This document shows, one piece after another, positions 25,173-37,865 of a stretch of 64,000 bases of DNA. Below the pieces are notes generated by a model, which was given only the letters and a program-made list of their open reading frames with translations, did not search any database and was not told the DNA's origin. Origin of the DNA: Erythroxylum novogranatense (taxonomy: Eukaryota > Streptophyta > Magnoliopsida > Malpighiales > Erythroxylaceae); assembly GCA_029891385.1 (NCBI GenBank), contig CM057230.1, forward strand, positions 21,022,847 to 21,086,846. Direction: 5' to 3'. The translations under genes were made by a program, and so were the position numbers. Within the stretch, counting starts at the first letter, position 1; each line of letters opens with the position of its first letter.

Positions 25173-27296
25173 GGTTTTTTTTTTAAATTTTATGCTTTCA
25201 AACCTTTAATGTATATGATTTACATTATGATACATTAAGTATTTTTTTATTTAACTACTCTATTAAGGATTTTGAAGAAAATTCACAACATACTCGTATT
25301 TTCTCCACCATACAACATCCCATATTACATCAAGATCAGGTTAGCTTTTAGTAATTAATAATGTCGCATGTGTTGTTTTACTTGTTTTGAACAAATTTCC
25401 TTTTTTTAAATGATAAATAGCAAATGCAGCCACTTTTTGTTTCGATGGATTTTACAAGTATGGTTTACAACCATAGAGACTCTATACCATATTTTCAGGT
25501 TCTATTTCTAATACTTTCTTTTGGGCATATGTTACTAAATATTTAATGATATCAATTTTGTATTTATGGACCACTTGGTTATGACACATACCAAATGCAA
25601 CCAATTGGTGTTTATATAGATAACACAAGTATGCTTTACACTTACTATCATTCGGAACAAATTCTTAGGCATTATTTGTAATATTTTCTTTTGTAATATG
25701 TTATTAATCTTCTAATGATTTATCATTTTAGGCCATTGATGCGAAACAACTAAACAAAGTATTAGTGCTATTATACCACCTTCAATACATATGACTAATT
25801 TAATTATGGTAATTTGAAGAAAGTTTTTTCTTAATTTCAATTTTATTAATAACTACATTTCATGTTAATGTTATTTTATTAATAATTTTATTAATTAATT
25901 AAATTGCATTTCGATTGATGGGCACAACAAACATTTGGTTTTGAAAATTTGGGAGTACCGAACAAATTGGGAGTTGGTATTTGCAATGAGAATTGTGGTT
26001 GTTCTCTTCCATGCATTAGTGAAAAGTTTTTTTATTTGTAAAAGAGGAGTCAAATTCTAATGCAAATTTAGCTCAAGCTTTGAATCTTGCTGTTACCAGG
26101 GAGAAGGTCATTCATTTACTGCAATGTAATTCAATTAGTGCAGAATGTTAAGAAAACAACATTTCTAATATGTTATTATGTTTATTATTATTTTGGAAAA
26201 TTTGAGGTTAATTTTTGATCGTACGATTGTGACTTATGTATGGTCATACAAGTTAACTTGCACAAACCTCATTCACTACCATGCATGATGTCACGTCGTG
26301 AATTGCACGGCCGTGCAGGTGGGTTGTGCTATGGTTAAATTTAACACCGCATTCACAAATTAATCTACTGTATTCACAAATTAATCCAATTAATCTAACT
26401 TTCACTCGATTTCACTAAATTCATATTTATTCAAATGGTAACCAATTTCACCATATGAAAACAACTACAATTAAACTAAATTCAACACAACATTTTCCCA
26501 CTTTTACTCAAGCAAAACAAATAATACTAGACTATAAGCAACAATTTTCTTAACATTTTTCTCGATTTTACTCAAACAAAACAAACAATACTAGACTATA
26601 AACAACATTTTCCCTAAATAATATTAAAAGATATCAACGATCATTTCAATAAACACAACTTAAGAATTTGAAAGTCATAATACTCTATGAACAAGCTATT
26701 CTTTGCATATTTAGCCAAAATCAACAAGCACTTCAATTCAAAGAATCATCAAACAAGTGTGATAGATACTCACTCCACTCTTCATCCTCTCAAGCTTTAA
26801 AGGTAGGATATGTATTCATGCATCATTCATTTCATGTAAGGCATCTACCATGAGCTTACTTACTAATCCAATTTTCACCACTTATATCAAACACAAGCAT
26901 CAATATGAAGATATTTATTTAGGTTGTAATAAAAAGTGAGCTAAGAGGCGGGAAAAGGAAAATTGTAATTTTAAACTACAACATAAATTGAGCATTTAAA
27001 ATAATACAAAAGAATAACCATAAAACACTCAATTCTTTCCTCTCATTTAACAAAATTAGCACTTTCTATTTTTACTTTTCTCTTATCTTTTTTTCATTTT
27101 CTGCTCATCTTCTCTTCCTTCTTTTCTTTTCTATTTTTTTCATTTTTCTTATTATTTTTACAATATTTGTCATTATTTTATTTATGATTCTAAAACAAGG
27201 AAATCAAGACAAAAGAAATACAGAGGAGAAGTAAAAATTTCCATAACCATACCCATCCCTAATACAATAGCAAACTATACGTTATGATTCCCCACA
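25173..27296. other. AT-rich DNA downstream of the FAR1-like pseudogene
   Basis: Bases 25270-25800 contain scattered short in-frame pieces (for example QMQPLFVSMDF) that may be remnants of the FRS C-terminal tail. Bases 26480-26610 contain a twice-repeated phrase around 'actagactataa(g/a)caac'. Bases 27050-27180 are a pyrimidine-rich tract. No gene was recognised. Confidence 0.45.
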
Positions 27297-28503
27297 CTTA
27301 TTGTAGCGCCCCCTTACCTAGGGTACGCACCGAGACGCCCGTAGGTCATTCCGATACATAACCCACGATGAGGGTGTACTACGATTCGATCATTTCTATA
27401 ATCGACATGGCATCAATATAATTAAACCATATCGAAATCACTAAAATTTTAAAACCAAAATATTTTCATTTCATAACCATCAAACAGTATTTACAGGAAT
27501 ATCAGTTTCCACAGTCTATACATATATCTCCACAAAGGAACTGATACATAAACTAACTAGGTCATCACAAAGTCATCCCAGCCGATCGACCTATGAGCCA
27601 TACTTCTCTCACCAACGCGCTCACGTTAGGAAAAGTCTTGCTACCTGGAGCTAGGGGTCTACTATCACTGACCTGAAAAATATATTGCAATGTTGGGTGA
27701 GTTTGCGAACTCAGCGAGAAACCATCATCGATGGTTCACCCAACTCATGCATATACACACAGTTCACATTATATCATATAATAGCACATTCAACACTTAT
27801 ATGCAATTCAATTTCACATTAATAAGGCATTTTGCCTTTCATACCAGTCACAATTTATCCTTCAAATGTACGATGCATATGTGACACTTTCCATTTATTA
27901 CGTTGTTGTGACCGTGCGCCTGAGCTCATTTACGTTGAACCATTGGCTCTGAATAACATTGGGCTTGAAGCCCTGATACGTTGAGCCTGTGGCTCTGAAA
28001 ATACGTTGAGCTCGAGGCCCTGATGCGTTGAGCTTAAAGCTCTGAAAATACGGTGACTGCACCGGTCACAACTGTCAATTATCTGATCATGCATAATGGC
28101 ATGAATGCACATGTTCAATTCACAACAATTGTGTCACAACCTATCACACTATATCCAATTTCGAATTAAACCAAATAAATTTCAATTTTATGCACGATTA
28201 ACACTTCTATAATAATTCCAAATATTTCGGACACCTGTGGTCCGAAATCAATCAAAAGCAAGCACACAGATCCATCCTCAACTCCACATGGCATAGGTGC
28301 ATAAAATGTAACACATACAGGTTGAGAAACCAATTAGGTTACTCACCTTTGAACTTCCGAGCTACTGCTGGGAAGTCTCACCCACGTCGGACGATCGACG
28401 CTCCACTTGCGCCTCTATAACAATCGAAATAATCCAACATTACTAATTTATACAATTTACAATATTCAATAATGCATATGCAGCGAATGCAATAAGTACT
28501 ATA

Positions 28504-29022
28504 TGTAGGAAAATCCCGGTGTGTGCATCACAAATACACGGTGCGGAAAAACAAAAATTTTTATTTCGGGACCTTCCCGAAAACCAGGATCTATGTGTCT
28601 ATATAACGAAGTCAAACCATAACGACCAAAGGAGACCGTCTCTAACGGTATCCACGTAGAGGTCGAAGAACCTAACTGGGGCAAACCCTTTGACCCGGGA
28701 ATAGCTAGAATAAGGGAGAGAGTGCTAGCTCTTACCTTATTCTTGGAGAGCTAAAGGAGAAGAAGCTTGAAGAAGGAAGATGAAGCCTGGAGAGAGGATG
28801 ATTATCGTGTGTATTGAAAGAGAAGCTTGAAAACAACATTTCAAGAACTATCTATTTCCTTTGAATTCTAAACCCTCTCTTATACTAACGACCATCTACC
28901 TTCCTTTAGCATTTTTTGTCTTTTAGTCATCTTGTCTTTTTTCATTTAAAGCCATTAAATGCTACTTTTGACAAGGCTAAAAGAAGCTTCTCATCCTTCC
29001 ACGTAAATGATGATGATGATGA

Positions 29023-29090
<68 letters not shown>

Positions 29091-30413
29091 TACTTAATTA
29101 ATTAATAAGATATATATATATATATAAATGTGAAGTGGTTCATTAATAAGAGATATATATATATATAAATGTTGAAGTGGTTCACCACACTGTGGGGTCC
29201 TACCTACCGGATCCCGGTATGGAAAAAAACATCGAAGACCTGTTCCAGCGATATCGATGTCGCGATCTCATCGGGACATATCATAATCTCATCGGGATCC
29301 ATTTAGTTCTATTGCACTCCATATATTGGATCTCTATCTAAAACTATTTTACGAATTCTCCGAGTCACTCTTACGCGTGTGACCCATTAGGTTCCCGGTT
29401 ATGTTGGCCACTTAGATTAACACTTAATCCAAGCAAGTCATGGCGGTATCTAGCAACACATCATGACCCCAATTGACGGAAGTAATTGGTTTGACGAATG
29501 AACCTATGTTCATCACAAACCATATCATTTAACCTTTCCATAGACAATTCTTGTGTAATTCGTCCTTTCACCATGCTATACCCCACTTGGTTATGAGTAT
29601 GGGCAAATGTCAACTCTTACTAGATCGACTACGCCAAATCTAGTCCAGTGATATCGCTTCTCGTCCGGACTCATTACTTTATATGTCAATGAAGACATTC
29701 TTCATGACATATGTACTCTACCGTAGATTTTCAAGTAATGATCCCGACAAGAGGCCATGGATATCATCTTACGCTATCACGAAGTGGTGAATCCTCTATT
29801 GGCTACTCAATTACCTTGAATACCTCAAACTGCATCCAAGCACCACCCTACGAAAGTGACCTCTGTAAGGCAACAAGGAATGGAGTTAAAGCACGTAATC
29901 AAGATTCAAGATATCCTCGAGTACCTCAAGTCTAAGGATATTTGCACCAATGCTATGATGAGATTATCACTGACATTAGAATAAGACATCCATGTGATGA
30001 TCTCATAGCAGGTCATCCAATGAACTTACTACCTCTAGTAAGCATTCACATCCCAAACCTAAACATCTCATATTTACGCTTAGAGATCCATCGCTGATCA
30101 AATCAAGGAGCTTGACATGTGTTAGTCTCCGGATTAACGATGTCCAGTTTCAGTAATCCTATGACTAGGGATAATTTAAATACTGACATAATTGTACATG
30201 ATAGGAATCTCCATAGTATGATCACATCACAATTTCCTTCATGCTATGTCATATATCATGGACTTCATTAATTTGTTTATAGATCAATATCAATTCATAA
30301 ATAATGAACACCAAATTAATGAAATATGCATTTCTTTATTTATTTATAAAATCTGTACACAACTTTGTACAAAATGTGCTAAAGGCGATTGCCTTTAGGG
30401 CACTACTCTAACA
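28504..30413 (-). mobile_element. Solo LTR of the same Copia family as 34263-59109
   Basis: It runs from TGTAGGAAAATCCC to CACTACTCTAACA, the reverse complement of the LTRs at 34263-36113 and 47170-59109. The flanks carry a perfect CTATA target duplication (28499-28503 and 30414-30418). About 1.91 kb long with no internal domain, it is a solo LTR left by LTR-LTR recombination, nested inside the long gypsy-type LTR. It contains the family's AT microsatellite at the equivalent position. Confidence 0.92.
29024..29087. repeat. (AT)n microsatellite in the Copia LTR
   Basis: About 30 AT dinucleotides follow a short (GAT)n run. Shorter (TA)n tracts recur at about 29109-29125 and 29154-29166. The equivalent LTR position at 35515-35650 and 58481-58640 also carries AT/TG repeats. 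Confidence 0.95.
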
Positions 30414-30828
30414 CTATACATGTTATGACATTCCCGAATCCGTACCCAAATCTTACCAATTCAACGCTTTATCACTCAAATTCATAGCAATTCCTAATAC
30501 CATAATTCAATTGACTAAGTTTTGAACTCTCTAACATCAAATTCCAAGACATAGGAATTGTCTTTAAATCGAAATCAAATTCACTATTCAATCGCCATCC
30601 AATTTCGATAACCACCGAATTAAATTCTGAAATTCCATTCTTATAAATTGCAATTCTTAATCTCTAAATTCCAATCAATCACTAACCAACTCACTAGAAT
30701 TTTAACCTCAAAATCCTTCATTTAATCAAATTAAATTCATCTTCGAAAATCAAGCGTCCTCGACGTAGTGCAAAATTATCGTCATGGCGAGACTCATACG
30801 CCTCGCTATCCTCATTGTATCTCAAATG

Positions 30829-30944
30829 CTCGTCGCGACGTGCAAAAGGCAAACGCTCGCCGCGGCGTAGAACTAAATGTTCGTCGCGACGTGCAAGAAA
30901 GGAAAGGCTCGCCGCGGCGTGTTCATCACACGTCGCGACGTGCA
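30829..30944. repeat. CpG-rich array of alternating palindromes
   Basis: Blocks centred on CGTCGCGACG (30831-30840, about 30881-30890, 30931-30940) alternate with blocks centred on GCCGCGGCG (about 30860 and 30915), spaced about 25 bp apart. The array is strikingly GC- and CpG-rich inside an AT-rich LTR. It gives a spurious 100-codon minus-strand frame with repeated ARRDEHL. Confidence 0.8.
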
Positions 30945-32071
30945 ATCCCAGATTTGCATCCGAAACCCAGAAATTCTCAGATCTGCAGATTTCTAATTCC
31001 TCCAAATCCATTCTAAACACTCCAAAACATCTTCATATACCAAACACCACTCATTTCTAACCTTAATTCCATCAAATATTCATTATCTCTCAAATACCCA
31101 AATCAAAATCAACATATTTCTCAAAACCTACATCATCCGAAACTTCTAAATTCTTAAACAATTAATAACTATATTCCATTATCAAATCAAACAATTTAAA
31201 ACTTAAACAAGTAAGAACTTACTTGATTCAAGCTTTCAATCCTTCAAAATCACTCAAGATACTCAAATCTCCAAACCTAGACACACCCACGGTTACCCTT
31301 CATTTCTCCACCAAAACCCATCTTCTCAACTCCAAGGCTTCAAGCTAGGTTGATGATGATGAATAGGGCAGTTTAAGAGAAGAAAATGGAATCAGAAAGC
31401 AAAGATGATGATGGATCACGAAGAAGAAGAGAAGAAGAAATGCAATTTTCTTTCAAAAGGAGAAGAGGATCGTGGGAAGCAATTTTCAAAGGTTAGGGTT
31501 TATATATTAGGGCTTTAAAGCTAAGGGCATGTTTGGCAATTCATTTGCCACATGCCTAAATCTTAGGGTCTAAAAATCAAATCCTTATTCCAATTTTCTC
31601 CCAATTTCGCAATGACTATAAATAATAAATTCTAAAATCGTAACTCAATTTTTCTCATGTCAATTGCCAATCAATTGCGGAACCGGAATCCAATTTATCA
31701 GTCATTATGCCATTTTTCCGGTCTGGACTCATTACTTTAAAAATTTCAGAAAAATTCTTATAAATTCTCAAAATTAGGAAATACATATTCCTATACTCCA
31801 ATTTCAATTTTCAAACCTTTAACATTCAATTTTCACTCCAATTCTATAATCAAAACCTAATATGCACAATTATCACCTAATTTTCCAATTTACACAATCA
31901 AGCTGGGAAATTGTCATACATGTATGTACATTCATATGCTTGTACAATAATAAACATTTATCAATAATGTAGAACAATTGCATGTGCAAATCAAAATATG
32001 CATGCATCCAATCCCAATCCATCCAAATTACCAATATGCCCTTCACATTGGTAACGGGATGTTACACTTAT

Positions 32072-32789
32072 TCCCTAAACCCAATTATACTTATTCAAAT
32101 GCTCAACTTGCCTTATGGTTGGTAAACAAAGACAATAAATAATCAAGGTCAAGGCTCATATTTGGGTTTAAAGAAATAAAAGGTTGCATGTTAAGCTCAA
32201 AAGGGGTTTACTAGAGGTAAAAACGTGGCGGTCTTTTAAACAAAAGGGCTAAATCCTAATTGCCTTCATCATTTCAATATTTGCATAAGATTGTGTGATC
32301 TCAACTAGTATTTGCAAGCAAGTTCTGGAGTTCCTCAATCATGAAAGAACACTCTTGACAAATAGTTACAGAATTTGGCGTTTTATATTTCAAAAAGGCT
32401 AAAAATCTTACTAAATGAAAGGTGTCATTCATCTATCACAACAAGCTAATGTCTTTTTAACTGAAATCCAAGTCAATTAGTCTAAGTATGCAAGTATATT
32501 CATTCACTCATATTATGCATTTCTAATCCAGATTGAGTTCATTTAATAATCATCCATCTTTAACTACTAAATGGGAAAACAAACATATAAGACACAAATA
32601 ATCATTTTTTTCTTTTGTTCTAAACTATTACTCGCGTAGTACTTGAATATCAATTTTCCCTCGAAGTGATAAGAAAATGAAAGTTGGATCTAAGAGGCTA
32701 AAGAATGAAAGAAAGGATAAAGATGAAAATGAAAAGAAATTAAAACAACAACCAATAACAAGGGAAGGGATAAAAACACGATACTAAGA
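32072..32789. other. Flanking DNA of the long LTR, probably old retroelement sequence
   Basis: There are no frames or motifs that I can assign. By position it lies on the 3' side of the Athila-like ORF1 remnant and is probably part of the same fossil element. Confidence 0.4.
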
Positions 32790-33660
32790 TAAAGGTGGAG
32801 GTTGTTCGAAGTGAGCATTTAAATTGGCCATGAAGGTTCATATCTTCTCCACGCTAGCTTCAATGTTGTGGAGTATGTCATTTGTTCGCCATTCAAATTC
32901 TATCAATTGATTTATCAGTGATTGATACTTCACGGAACTAATTGGAAATGTCTTATGCATATATTGAGGTTAGGGTGGTGGAACATCATCTTCGTCTGTA
33001 GCTTCCATTTCTGCAACTTGAGCTCACTTGTTGCTTGAATCTTACCCCGTGTCATTATAGATAAGAACATAGCGATCGCCTTGTCACCTAATAACCTTCA
33101 TTAGCACCACAGATTTCAAGTCAAGAGTTGAGTTGCCCAAAACTAGCTACATGGATATTTTCTCGATTAACAAGCCAAGATGTTCTGCAATTTGGGTCAC
33201 AAATGCCCCAACTACTATTTTACTTGCATTAGATTGAGCCATTTCATGTAAATGCATACTTAACCAACTACCAACATTAAAGGGCCTAACATGTACAATA
33301 CACTACAAAATAAATAATTCAGTTTTAAAAATTGTCCAATTGCTATCTCCTCTACTGAATAATGTAAACGTTAAAAATCGAAGAAGATAATGAAGGGCAA
33401 GGTCCATGATGACAAATGATTTAGATTGACTGGGAGAAAACACTTTCCTAGAATTGGTCAATTGTGACCAAAAGTTGCTAGCCAAAAAATATTCAGGATA
33501 TTAATAAAATCGCTATTTGGAAAGCCAAAAATAGCATTAAATACTTCTAAAGTGATCACATGATAGGCATTCATTAATAAAAATATAAGACTTAATGCAG
33601 TGTCCCTATTATTAGTTTCACAAACTAATTCTAAAGTGGTCAGAAACTCTAATGCCAATT
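32790..33660 (-). mobile_element. Athila-like ORF1 (plant transposon protein domain) remnant
   Basis: Minus-strand frames read ALEFLTTLELVCETNN, ITLEVFNAIFGFPNSD, SFVIMDLALHYLLRFLTFTL followed by FSRGDSNW, and RPFNVGSWLSMHLHEMAQSN followed by GAFVTQIAEHLGL. The pattern '..S.S.I.D..L.YL.RFL..TLF.RGDS' then 'F...ELF.L' resembles the ORF1 'putative plant transposon protein' domain of Athila-type gypsy elements. Several stops and frameshifts interrupt it. LTRs of this fossil were not identified. It is the host DNA into which the younger elements inserted. Confidence 0.55.
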
Positions 33661-34257
33661 CTAGATATGAATTTATCCTAAATTCATAAAATTGTTTTTA
33701 GCCTATATTTCGCAGCAACTCATAGACTCAATCAAATATTCCTAATTCAATAAGTGCTTGAGAATATAAAAATCTGTTCGGAATAATTTAACGATCCTTA
33801 AGAAAAGTGTATCTTTGTTGGTGCTCTGTACTTTGAAAGTTAAGACACAAAATACCTGAACTCTTATGGTGGAGACGAGGGAACTTTGGGATGTTTCATT
33901 CTTGGAGGCATAATTGGTTGTGTAGGTAAAGGCGGCGTTTGTTCTCCTACTAGGTTGGTTTGGTGGACACACAGGCTTACGATGTTAATTAGAGCAACAA
34001 CAATGACGACACGATTGTGCGGTGGCCAAGATAGGCATGGGTGTGTGTCGCAGGGGCATGCGTTGGGCGAGCACGGGTGTGCATTAATGAAAGGTGCACT
34101 ATGGTCCGGTGTGGCTACCTAGCTCTTGGTCTAAGGGCATGTAACTACGGGTGGAGATTGAGTCTGCAGGTGAAGAAGAAGTAACGGAAAATAAAAAGAG
34201 GAAGATAAACAAGTAGAGATGATATATATTCATAAGAGAAGGGACTCCCCAGTCACA
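33661..34257. other. Unassigned DNA left of the Copia element
   Basis: Bases 33920-34120 are G/T-rich with several GTGTG and GGGCATG words and no convincing gene. The last bases (GACTCCCCAGTCACACATGT) continue directly after the Copia element at 59110, so this flank belongs with 59110-59270. Confidence 0.4.
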
Positions 34258-34262
34258 CATGT

Positions 34263-35614
34263 TGTTAGAGTAGTACCCTGAAGGCAATCGTCTTTAGCGA
34301 TTTTGTACAAAGTTGTGTACATACTTTATGAATAAATAAAGAAAGGCATATTTCATTAACTAACATTCATTATTTATGAACCGATATTGATCTATAAGCA
34401 AATTAATGAAGTCCATGATATATGACATAGCATGAAGGAAATTGTGATGTGATCATACTCTCGAGATTCCTATCATGTGCAATTATGTCAAGATTCTAAA
34501 TTATCCTAGTCATAGGATTACCGAGGCCGGACATCGGTGAATCCGGAGAGACTAGTACATCTTAAGCTCCTTGATTTGATCAGCGGTGGATCTCGTGTCG
34601 TAAATATGAGATATTTAGGGTTGAGATGTGGATGCTTACTAGAGGTAGTAAATACATTGGATGACCCGCTATGAGATCATCATATGGATGTCCTATTATA
34701 ATGTCGCGATAATCTCATCATAGCAATGGTGCAAGTATCCTTAGACTTGAGGTGCTCAAGGATATCTTGATAATCGATTCTCGTGCTTTGACTCCATTCC
34801 TTGTTGCCTTCTGAGAGGTTGCTCATAGGGTGGTGATTGGGTACAACTTGAGGTATTCAAGGTAATTGAGTAGCCAATAGAGGATTCACCACTTGTGATA
34901 GCGAAGATGATACCCATGGCTTTATTGTCGGGGTCATTACTTGGAAGTCTCTGGTCGGAGCATATATGTCATGAAGAATGTCTTCATTGACATATAAAGT
35001 AATGAGTCCCGTGACAAGAACTGATATCACTGGACTAGATTTGACGTAGTCGATCTAGTAAGAGTTGACACATTGCCCATACTCATAACCAAGTGGGGTA
35101 TAGCATAGTGAAAGGACTAATTGCACCAGAATTGTCTATGGAAAGGTTCGTGATATGGTTCATGATGAATACATGTTCATTCGTCAAACCAATTACTTTC
35201 CGGTCAATTGGGGTCATGATGTGTTGCTAGATACCGCCATGACTTGCTCAGTTAAGTGTTGATCTAAGTGTAACATAATCGAGAACCTAATGGGTCACAC
35301 GATAAGAGTGTCTCGGAGAATTTGTAAAATAGTTTTGGACGAGTTCCAATATATGGAGAGCAATCGACTAAATGGATCCCGATGAGATCGAGATATGTCC
35401 CGATGAGATCGCGACATCGATATTGCTAAAAACGTTTAGGGGTTTTTCCTATATCTTGGGACCCGTGAGGCGGTAGGGATCAATTCAGTGTGACTAGACC
35501 ACTTCAGCATTTATTTATATATATATATAATTAATTAATTAAAGAATTAATATATATATATATATGTGTGTGTGTGTGTTATACGTGGAAGCCAAAAGGA
35601 GAAGCTTATCCTTT

Positions 35615-35654
<40 letters not shown>

Positions 35655-36113
35655 GGCTAACGTAGATCAATGCTCCACCATTAGTTTTTTTTATGCCTTT
35701 AATGGTTAAAGACAAAAGACTAATGAAGTATAGAATTGGCATGTTCGTTGGTTTTGTGAGAGTGAAGGCGGAAGAAAGGATTTTGAGAAAATCCTAAGCA
35801 TCTTCTCTTCTCACCGTCGATCATCAAGCTTCTTTCTTCAAGTTTCTCCTTCTTTCCATTGGTTTTCAAGCTTTCCAAGAACAAAGGTAAGAGCTAGCAC
35901 TCTTTAATTTGTTCTAGCTATTCCCGGGTCAAAGGGTTTGTCCCGGTTAGGTTCTCCGATCTCTGCGTGGATACTGTTAGAGACGGTCTCCTTTAGCCAT
36001 TATGGTTTGAGTTTGTTGTATAGACACATGGATCCTGGCTTTGGGAAGGTCCCGGAACAAAATTTTGTTTTCCGCACCGTGGGCATGTGATGCTCACACC
36101 GGATTTTCCTACA
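34263..36113 (+). repeat. 5' LTR of the Copia element
   Basis: This 1851-bp LTR has TG...CA ends and matches 28504-30413 (inverted) and the split 3' LTR. It includes a tandem ATGAGATCG phrase (about 35380-35412), AT and TG microsatellites (35515-35650), and a good splice donor AAAG|GTAAGAG at 35886/35887. Confidence 0.93.
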
Positions 36114-36114
36114 G

Positions 36115-36127
36115 TGGTATCAGAGCC
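36115..36127 (+). promoter_or_regulatory. Primer-binding site for initiator tRNA-Met
   Basis: TGGTATCAGAGCC, one base after the 5' LTR, is the standard plant Copia PBS complementary to the 3' end of initiator tRNA-Met. It fixes the element's plus orientation and the LTR boundary. Confidence 0.95.
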
Positions 36128-37214
36128 ACTTGTGTCGATATAACGAAGAAACCATGACTAGGTCGGAGTTGCCTATTGCTTGTGACGATGATGCATGTTG
36201 TAAATGTGAATTTCGAATTCAATATAGAAATATAGTTTTCGAAATTTTCTTGCCCAGATATGTTCACAAGATGTTGTTACATATGTCTGTGGAAGCTTGG
36301 AATTTATCAATGTGATTTGATATGGTTTTGCTAATTTATTCCCTAATGTTCTGGTTGATGTCTTTGTGCACATTCAATGAACAGGCATGCTTATAAATTC
36401 GAGAATAAATTGTAGAAATTTTTTTTTGGATTTGCTTTCAAAACATGTCTCTAAGATGTTTATGAATGTCTATGAGAATGGAAAAATGTTTTCGAGATGA
36501 TTTACTATTTATTTGAGAATTTATTGTGTCTTCTTGGGAATAAGCGTGTTGAGGAACACAGATTCTACATTGGCTTTGTTGCTGAGGTTGGATGAGTTTT
36601 GATGGAAATAAATCCTTAAAAATTCATGGAGCATGTTGTGAACATTTTGTAACCTCTTTAATTTTCTCATAATTTATTGAAATTTTTCAATGAGTTTTCC
36701 AAGCAAAACACGTAGCTTGGCGCTTTGAGAAAGTTGTTGGAGTTATTTTGTTTGGAATGATAAATTGTGTATTTCTCAATTACAATGCCTTAGATCATTT
36801 TTAATGTGATTAAAATGTGTTATATTGATTTTTATGCTTTCCAAATTGAATTTCTTGAAATTGGTTTCCAAAATTTTCGGATGTCAAATATATCACATTA
36901 GCCTCTCGTTAGTGTATTTCGTTGTCTTGATTATTTTGGTAGTCACAAATTTTGTGACCAAATCTCAAGTAATCTTGATAAAGTTTAGACTACCTAGAGA
37001 TACTTAGGGTGATAGTTTGATATTCTCAAATTATTTAGAAATCTAAATGAATAAGAGTGTATTCATCAATTTCAAGTTTTCATATATAGTTCGACTATAC
37101 ATGGTAAGCATGGAACAATGAAAGTGTTTCATTGGTACATCATAATAAAGGATATTACACTTGGTATTGTGAATTGGAACTGCACGGATTGAGAAATTAG
37201 CCGATTAGATAGCA

Positions 37215-37440
37215 ATTCCACATGGATAAGTCGATTAATAAAGATACAAGTCGACTCTGTCCGCGTACCTCAGACGATAAGTCGACTTGCACAATGGTAC
37301 AAGTCGACTTGTTCGGTATCAATGCATAAGTCGACTTACACATGCATAAGTCGATTTACACTAGCATAAGTCCACTTACACATGAATAAGTCGACTTACA
37401 CTAGCATAAGTCGACTTACACATACACAAGTCGACTTACA
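37215..37440. repeat. Array of about ten AAGTCGACTT palindromes
   Basis: The 10-bp palindrome AAGTCGACTT (SalI core GTCGAC) recurs exactly or with one change. From about 37320 it forms a regular unit of 20-21 bp of the form CATAAGTCGACTTACAC. Earlier copies are more irregularly spaced. Confidence 0.9.
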
Positions 37441-37865
37441 ACATGCAAAGGTGGAATGATGGATGATTTTAGGTATAAACTCAATGTGATTGATGAAATA
37501 CCTAAATCATTCTATATAGTCATGGTGACTATAATCCTACGGCTTGGAGGAGAAGAAGATGAGACCGAAACCCTCACACATCATATGAAAACTAACGCTT
37601 CCATTAATATGGGAGAACCAGAGTTCTTATAGAGTTAGTTTGTTGGGTAAACCCAAGCTCACTCTATACGGATATGTTCGAACCATGAAAATAAGATTTT
37701 CGGATTAATGGGTCGGTTTTCACTAGAAGCGTTGATTTATTGAGTAAACTCAAGGTCAACGTGGACAGAAGCGAAATTGGGTAGTGTACATCATATGTAC
37801 GCGCATCAAGCATTGATAACCCAATGTGTGTGCATACATCACGAGTTGATAGCACTAGTCGATAG

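Larger units (their letters stand above)
27302..32066 (-). mobile_element. Long solo-LTR-like element (gypsy-type), interrupted by a solo Copia LTR
   Basis: On the plus strand the unit starts TGTAGCGCCCCC and ends GGGATGTTACA, the TG...CA ends of an LTR. It is flanked by a perfect 5-bp target duplication CTTAT (27297-27301 and 32067-32071). Read on the minus strand it starts TGTAACATCCC, resembling LTR starts of plant Ty3/gypsy elements. It shares distinctive blocks with the plus-strand element at 40561-44360. These include the 'GTGAGTAACCTA.TTGGTTTCTCAA' region (28320-28350) and the 'GGTTTCTCGCTGAGTTCGC' block (27700-27725). No gag or pol is visible. Without the nested 28504-30413 LTR it is about 2.85 kb. 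A solo LTR or a non-autonomous element would both fit. Confidence 0.8.

Noticed and set aside
28916..29101. A 61-codon plus-strand frame ending in repeated Tyr-Ile
   Set aside because: It is created by the (AT)n microsatellite inside the solo LTR and has no protein-like character.
30718..31060. Frames of 81-100 codons on both strands with repeated ARRDEHL or RRDVQ
   Set aside because: They arise from the CpG-rich palindrome array inside an LTR.
33742..34122. Frames with Gly/Cys-rich (plus) or Asn/Ser-rich (minus) products
   Set aside because: No homology is recognisable and the composition follows the local G/T-rich sequence.
37215..37440. CRISPR-like array
   Set aside because: The genome is a plant nucleus and the units are contiguous tandem palindromes without unique spacers or cas genes.
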